Positions 62,845 to 64,000 of a DNA stretch of 64,000 nucleotides are shown here, piece after piece. Made by a program: the position numbers and the translations under genes. Source of the DNA: Saccharofermentans sp. (GTDB lineage: Bacteria; Bacillota; Clostridia; Saccharofermentanales; Saccharofermentanaceae); assembly GCA_024691325.1 (NCBI GenBank), contig JAILNR010000011.1, positions 1 through 64,000 on the forward strand. Direction: 5' to 3'. The number at the start of each line of letters is the position of its first letter. Within the stretch, counting starts at the first letter, position 1. The notes beneath the pieces were generated by a model that was not told the origin of the DNA, searched no databases, and saw nothing but the letters and a program-made list of their open reading frames with translations.

Positions 62845-63216
62845 TTACTTCTTCTTACCTGCAACGGTATGCTTCGGGCCCTTACGGGTACGAGCATTCG
62901 TCTTTGTACGCTGTCCATGAACGGGAAGGCCCAATCTGTGACGACGTCCTCTGTAGCAGTTAATATCGGTAAGACGCTTAATGTCTCCCGCAATCTGTCT
63001 CTTGAGGTCACCCTCAACAACAATGTTCTCGCTCTCGATCGTTTCACGGATCTTAGCGACTTCATCCTCTGTAAGATCTTTAACCCTGGTATCAGGATTG
63101 ATTCCGGCACTCTTGATGATGCTGGATGCGCTTGTCGTACCAATGCCGTAAATGTAAGTAAGAGCAATCTCTATTCTCTTATCATTCGGCAAATCAACAC
63201 CGGCAATACGAGCCAT
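62845..63216 (-). CDS. rpsM: 30S ribosomal protein S13
   Basis: A 123-residue S13. It starts [26 protein letters not shown] and ends with the basic [21 protein letters not shown], which contacts P-site tRNA. GGAGGT precedes the ATG. A 199-base gap separates it from rpmJ, unusually long for this operon. Confidence 0.97.
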   Translation of the reverse strand: MARIAGVDLPNDKRIEIALTYIYGIGTTSASSIIKSAGINPDTRVKDLTEDEVAKIRETIESENIVVEGDLKRQIAGDIKRLTDINCYRGRRHRLGLPVHGQRTKTNARTRKGPKHTVAGKKK

Positions 63217-63415
63217 TTTTCTACCTCCATTAGGTGTAATTCTTGCATTTCATACGACACTTCGCAGGGAATTCTCTTTACAGGGAACAGCCGCCCCCAC
63301 TTTAAAGTGTTATAAGCTTTATGCGTTGTTGTTGTTCTTTTTTGTTTGCGGTCAGAGCAGTACCGCTTAGCGACTTCACGACAGGGCTAAATCTGTCTGC
63401 AGTCGGATCTTGTTC
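63217..63415 (-). other. Long untranslated gap between rpmJ and rpsM
   Basis: No credible ORF is present. On the minus strand it contains an A-rich run (AAACAAAAAAGAACAACAAC) and a perfect 12-base palindrome CACTTTAAAGTG at 63298-63309. There is no clear rho-independent terminator. It could hold an internal promoter or a leader that binds a ribosomal protein; neither can be shown here. Confidence 0.4.
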
Positions 63416-63529
63416 TTATCCCTGCACCTGCTTGTGCTTAGGATCGGAACAAATGATCATGACTTTGCCATGACGGCGAATAACCTTGCACTTCTCGCAC
63501 ATAGGCTTAACCGACGGTCTGACTTTCAT
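63416..63529 (-). CDS. rpmJ: 50S ribosomal protein L36
   Basis: A 37-residue protein, start [10 protein letters not shown] at 63529, with GGAGG six bases upstream. The longer ORF in the track is an upstream extension. It keeps the zinc ligands Cys11, Cys14, Cys27 and His32, so it is the zinc-binding (C-plus) form. Confidence 0.95.
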   Translation of the reverse strand: MKVRPSVKPMCEKCKVIRRHGKVMIICSDPKHKQVQG

Positions 63530-63535
63530 CTTTTT

Positions 63536-63543
63536 CCTCCTCC
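63536..63543 (-). promoter_or_regulatory. Ribosome-binding site of rpmJ
   Basis: AGGAGGAGG-like sequence on the minus strand, 6 bases before the ATG at 63529. It shows that the short 37-residue reading, not the 67-residue ORF, is the gene. Confidence 0.75.
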
Positions 63544-63630
63544 TGCATTTTATGCTACATAAACAATGCGCTTTTACGCGCATGCTAAAATATTTTATCA
63601 GATTAATTTGGTTTTGCAAGAGCTAATTTA

Positions 63631-63852
63631 TCAGTTCTTGCCTCTCCATGTAATTCTTCCCTTGGAAAGGTCGTACGGAGACAATTCCATAGTTACCTTA
63701 TCACCGGGCAATATCTTGATGTAGTTCTGGCGAAGCTTACCGGAAATATATGCCATTACAACATATCCGTTATCGAGCTTTACCTTGAAAGTTGCGTTGG
63801 GCAGTGCTTCTTCAACGATACCCTCTACTTCGATTACATCTTCTTTAGCCAT
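63631..63852 (-). CDS. infA: Translation initiation factor IF-1
   Basis: A 73-residue OB-fold protein, start [11 protein letters not shown] at 63852. It binds the 30S A site during initiation. The pattern [29 protein letters not shown] and [10 protein letters not shown] is diagnostic. GAGGAGGG lies 5 bases before the ATG. The start overlaps the end of map by 8 bases. Confidence 0.96.
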   Translation of the reverse strand: MAKEDVIEVEGIVEEALPNATFKVKLDNGYVVMAYISGKLRQNYIKILPGDKVTMELSPYDLSKGRITWRGKN

Positions 63853-64000
63853 TAAGTCCCTCCTCATAAGTAGTCATCTCTGGGCCATTTTCTGTAATAA
63901 TTACCGTATTTTCATAATGCGCTGTCGGAAGTCCGTCAGCAGCAGATACCTTCCAGCCGTCATTACCCAATATAACATGACGGTCGCCCATTGTAATCAT
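63845..64000 (-). CDS. map: Methionine aminopeptidase type I, C-terminal fragment
   Basis: Only the last 51 codons are inside the window; the ORF track omits it. Translation of the minus strand from 64000 gives a tail containing [18 protein letters not shown] and ITENGPEM, as in the end of MetAP-I (Gln/His-Tyr/Phe-Glu-x-Thr, then Thr-Glu-x-Gly-Pro-Glu). The TAA stop lies at 63845-63847, inside the start of infA. Many Clostridia have a small KOW-domain gene between map and infA; here there is none. It removes the initiator methionine and uses two metal ions. Confidence 0.88.
   Translation of the reverse strand: MITMGDRHVILGNDGWKVSAADGLPTAHYENTVIITENGPEMTTYEEGLNG

Noticed and set aside
63298-63309. 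Palindrome as a rho-independent terminator
   Set aside because: It has no T run after it and is A/T-rich in the centre; a terminator here would cut off rpsM to rplQ.

Overview
The window looks like chromosome of a Bacillota (Clostridia) bacterium, probably close to Lachnospiraceae. The evidence is the right-end gene order map-infA-rpmJ-rpsM-rpsK-rpsD-rpoA-rplQ-ecfA-ecfT, a zinc-free S4, a long L17 with a central insertion, strong GGAGG ribosome-binding sites, and a sigma-70-type rRNA-like promoter and leader at the left edge. Species cannot be decided from the sequence. No tRNA, CRISPR array, transposase or phage gene was seen, and no gene-free stretch exceeds 300 bases.

Layout. (1) 1-1215: a probable rRNA promoter and leader pointing left out of the window, then a Nudix hydrolase and an HD-domain protein. 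(2) 1298-2653: a MATE transporter. (3) 2644-51680: a surface-polysaccharide cluster of about 49 kb, almost entirely on the minus strand, so its first gene is at the right. Read in transcription order it holds the initiating sugar-phosphate transferase, two polymerase-like membrane proteins, a Wzz-like protein, many glycosyltransferases (GT2, GT4, GT11, WbsX-like, GT-C-like), FdtA/FdtB amino-sugar genes, an NAD-dependent epimerase, GDP-fucose synthase, a Wzx flippase, RmlA/B/D, lectin-like membrane proteins and a CDP-glycerol glycerophosphotransferase relative. It ends with five tandem giant membrane enzymes, a dolichyl-phosphate-sugar-synthase-like GT2, and a fused mannose-1-phosphate guanylyltransferase/phosphomannose isomerase. 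One membrane gene (29504-31699) runs against the rest. (4) 51691-53646: cyclophilin and nicotinate phosphoribosyltransferase. (5) 53734-56565: SPFH/NfeD pair, a small membrane protein and truA. (6) 56570-60199: ROK kinase, EcfT and a fused EcfA1-EcfA2. (7) 60285-64000: the distal end of the ribosomal protein operon, ending in a partial map.

How it fits together. RmlA/B make dTDP-4-keto-6-deoxyglucose for rhamnose (RmlD) and for a 3-amino-3,6-dideoxyhexose (FdtA/FdtB). The mannose fusion and GDP-fucose synthase supply GDP-mannose and GDP-fucose, the latter matching the GT11 fucosyltransferase. The units would be built on undecaprenyl phosphate, flipped by Wzx and polymerised outside. RmlC and Gmd are not in the window and must be encoded elsewhere if these pathways are complete.

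The most striking content is the 13.9-kb array of five paralogous genes (5678-19587). Each encodes about 930 residues: an N-terminal YidC/Oxa1-like membrane domain, about seven more membrane helices, and an extracellular alkaline-phosphatase-superfamily (sulfatase/LtaS-like) domain with the core catalytic residues apparently kept. All five have Asn where the conserved groove Arg of YidC insertases is expected, and copy 3 is a mosaic of its neighbours. Next to a TagB/TarF-like gene, I infer a family of membrane-bound enzymes that add or remove phospho-substituents on the surface glycan. That is a hypothesis, not something the sequence proves.
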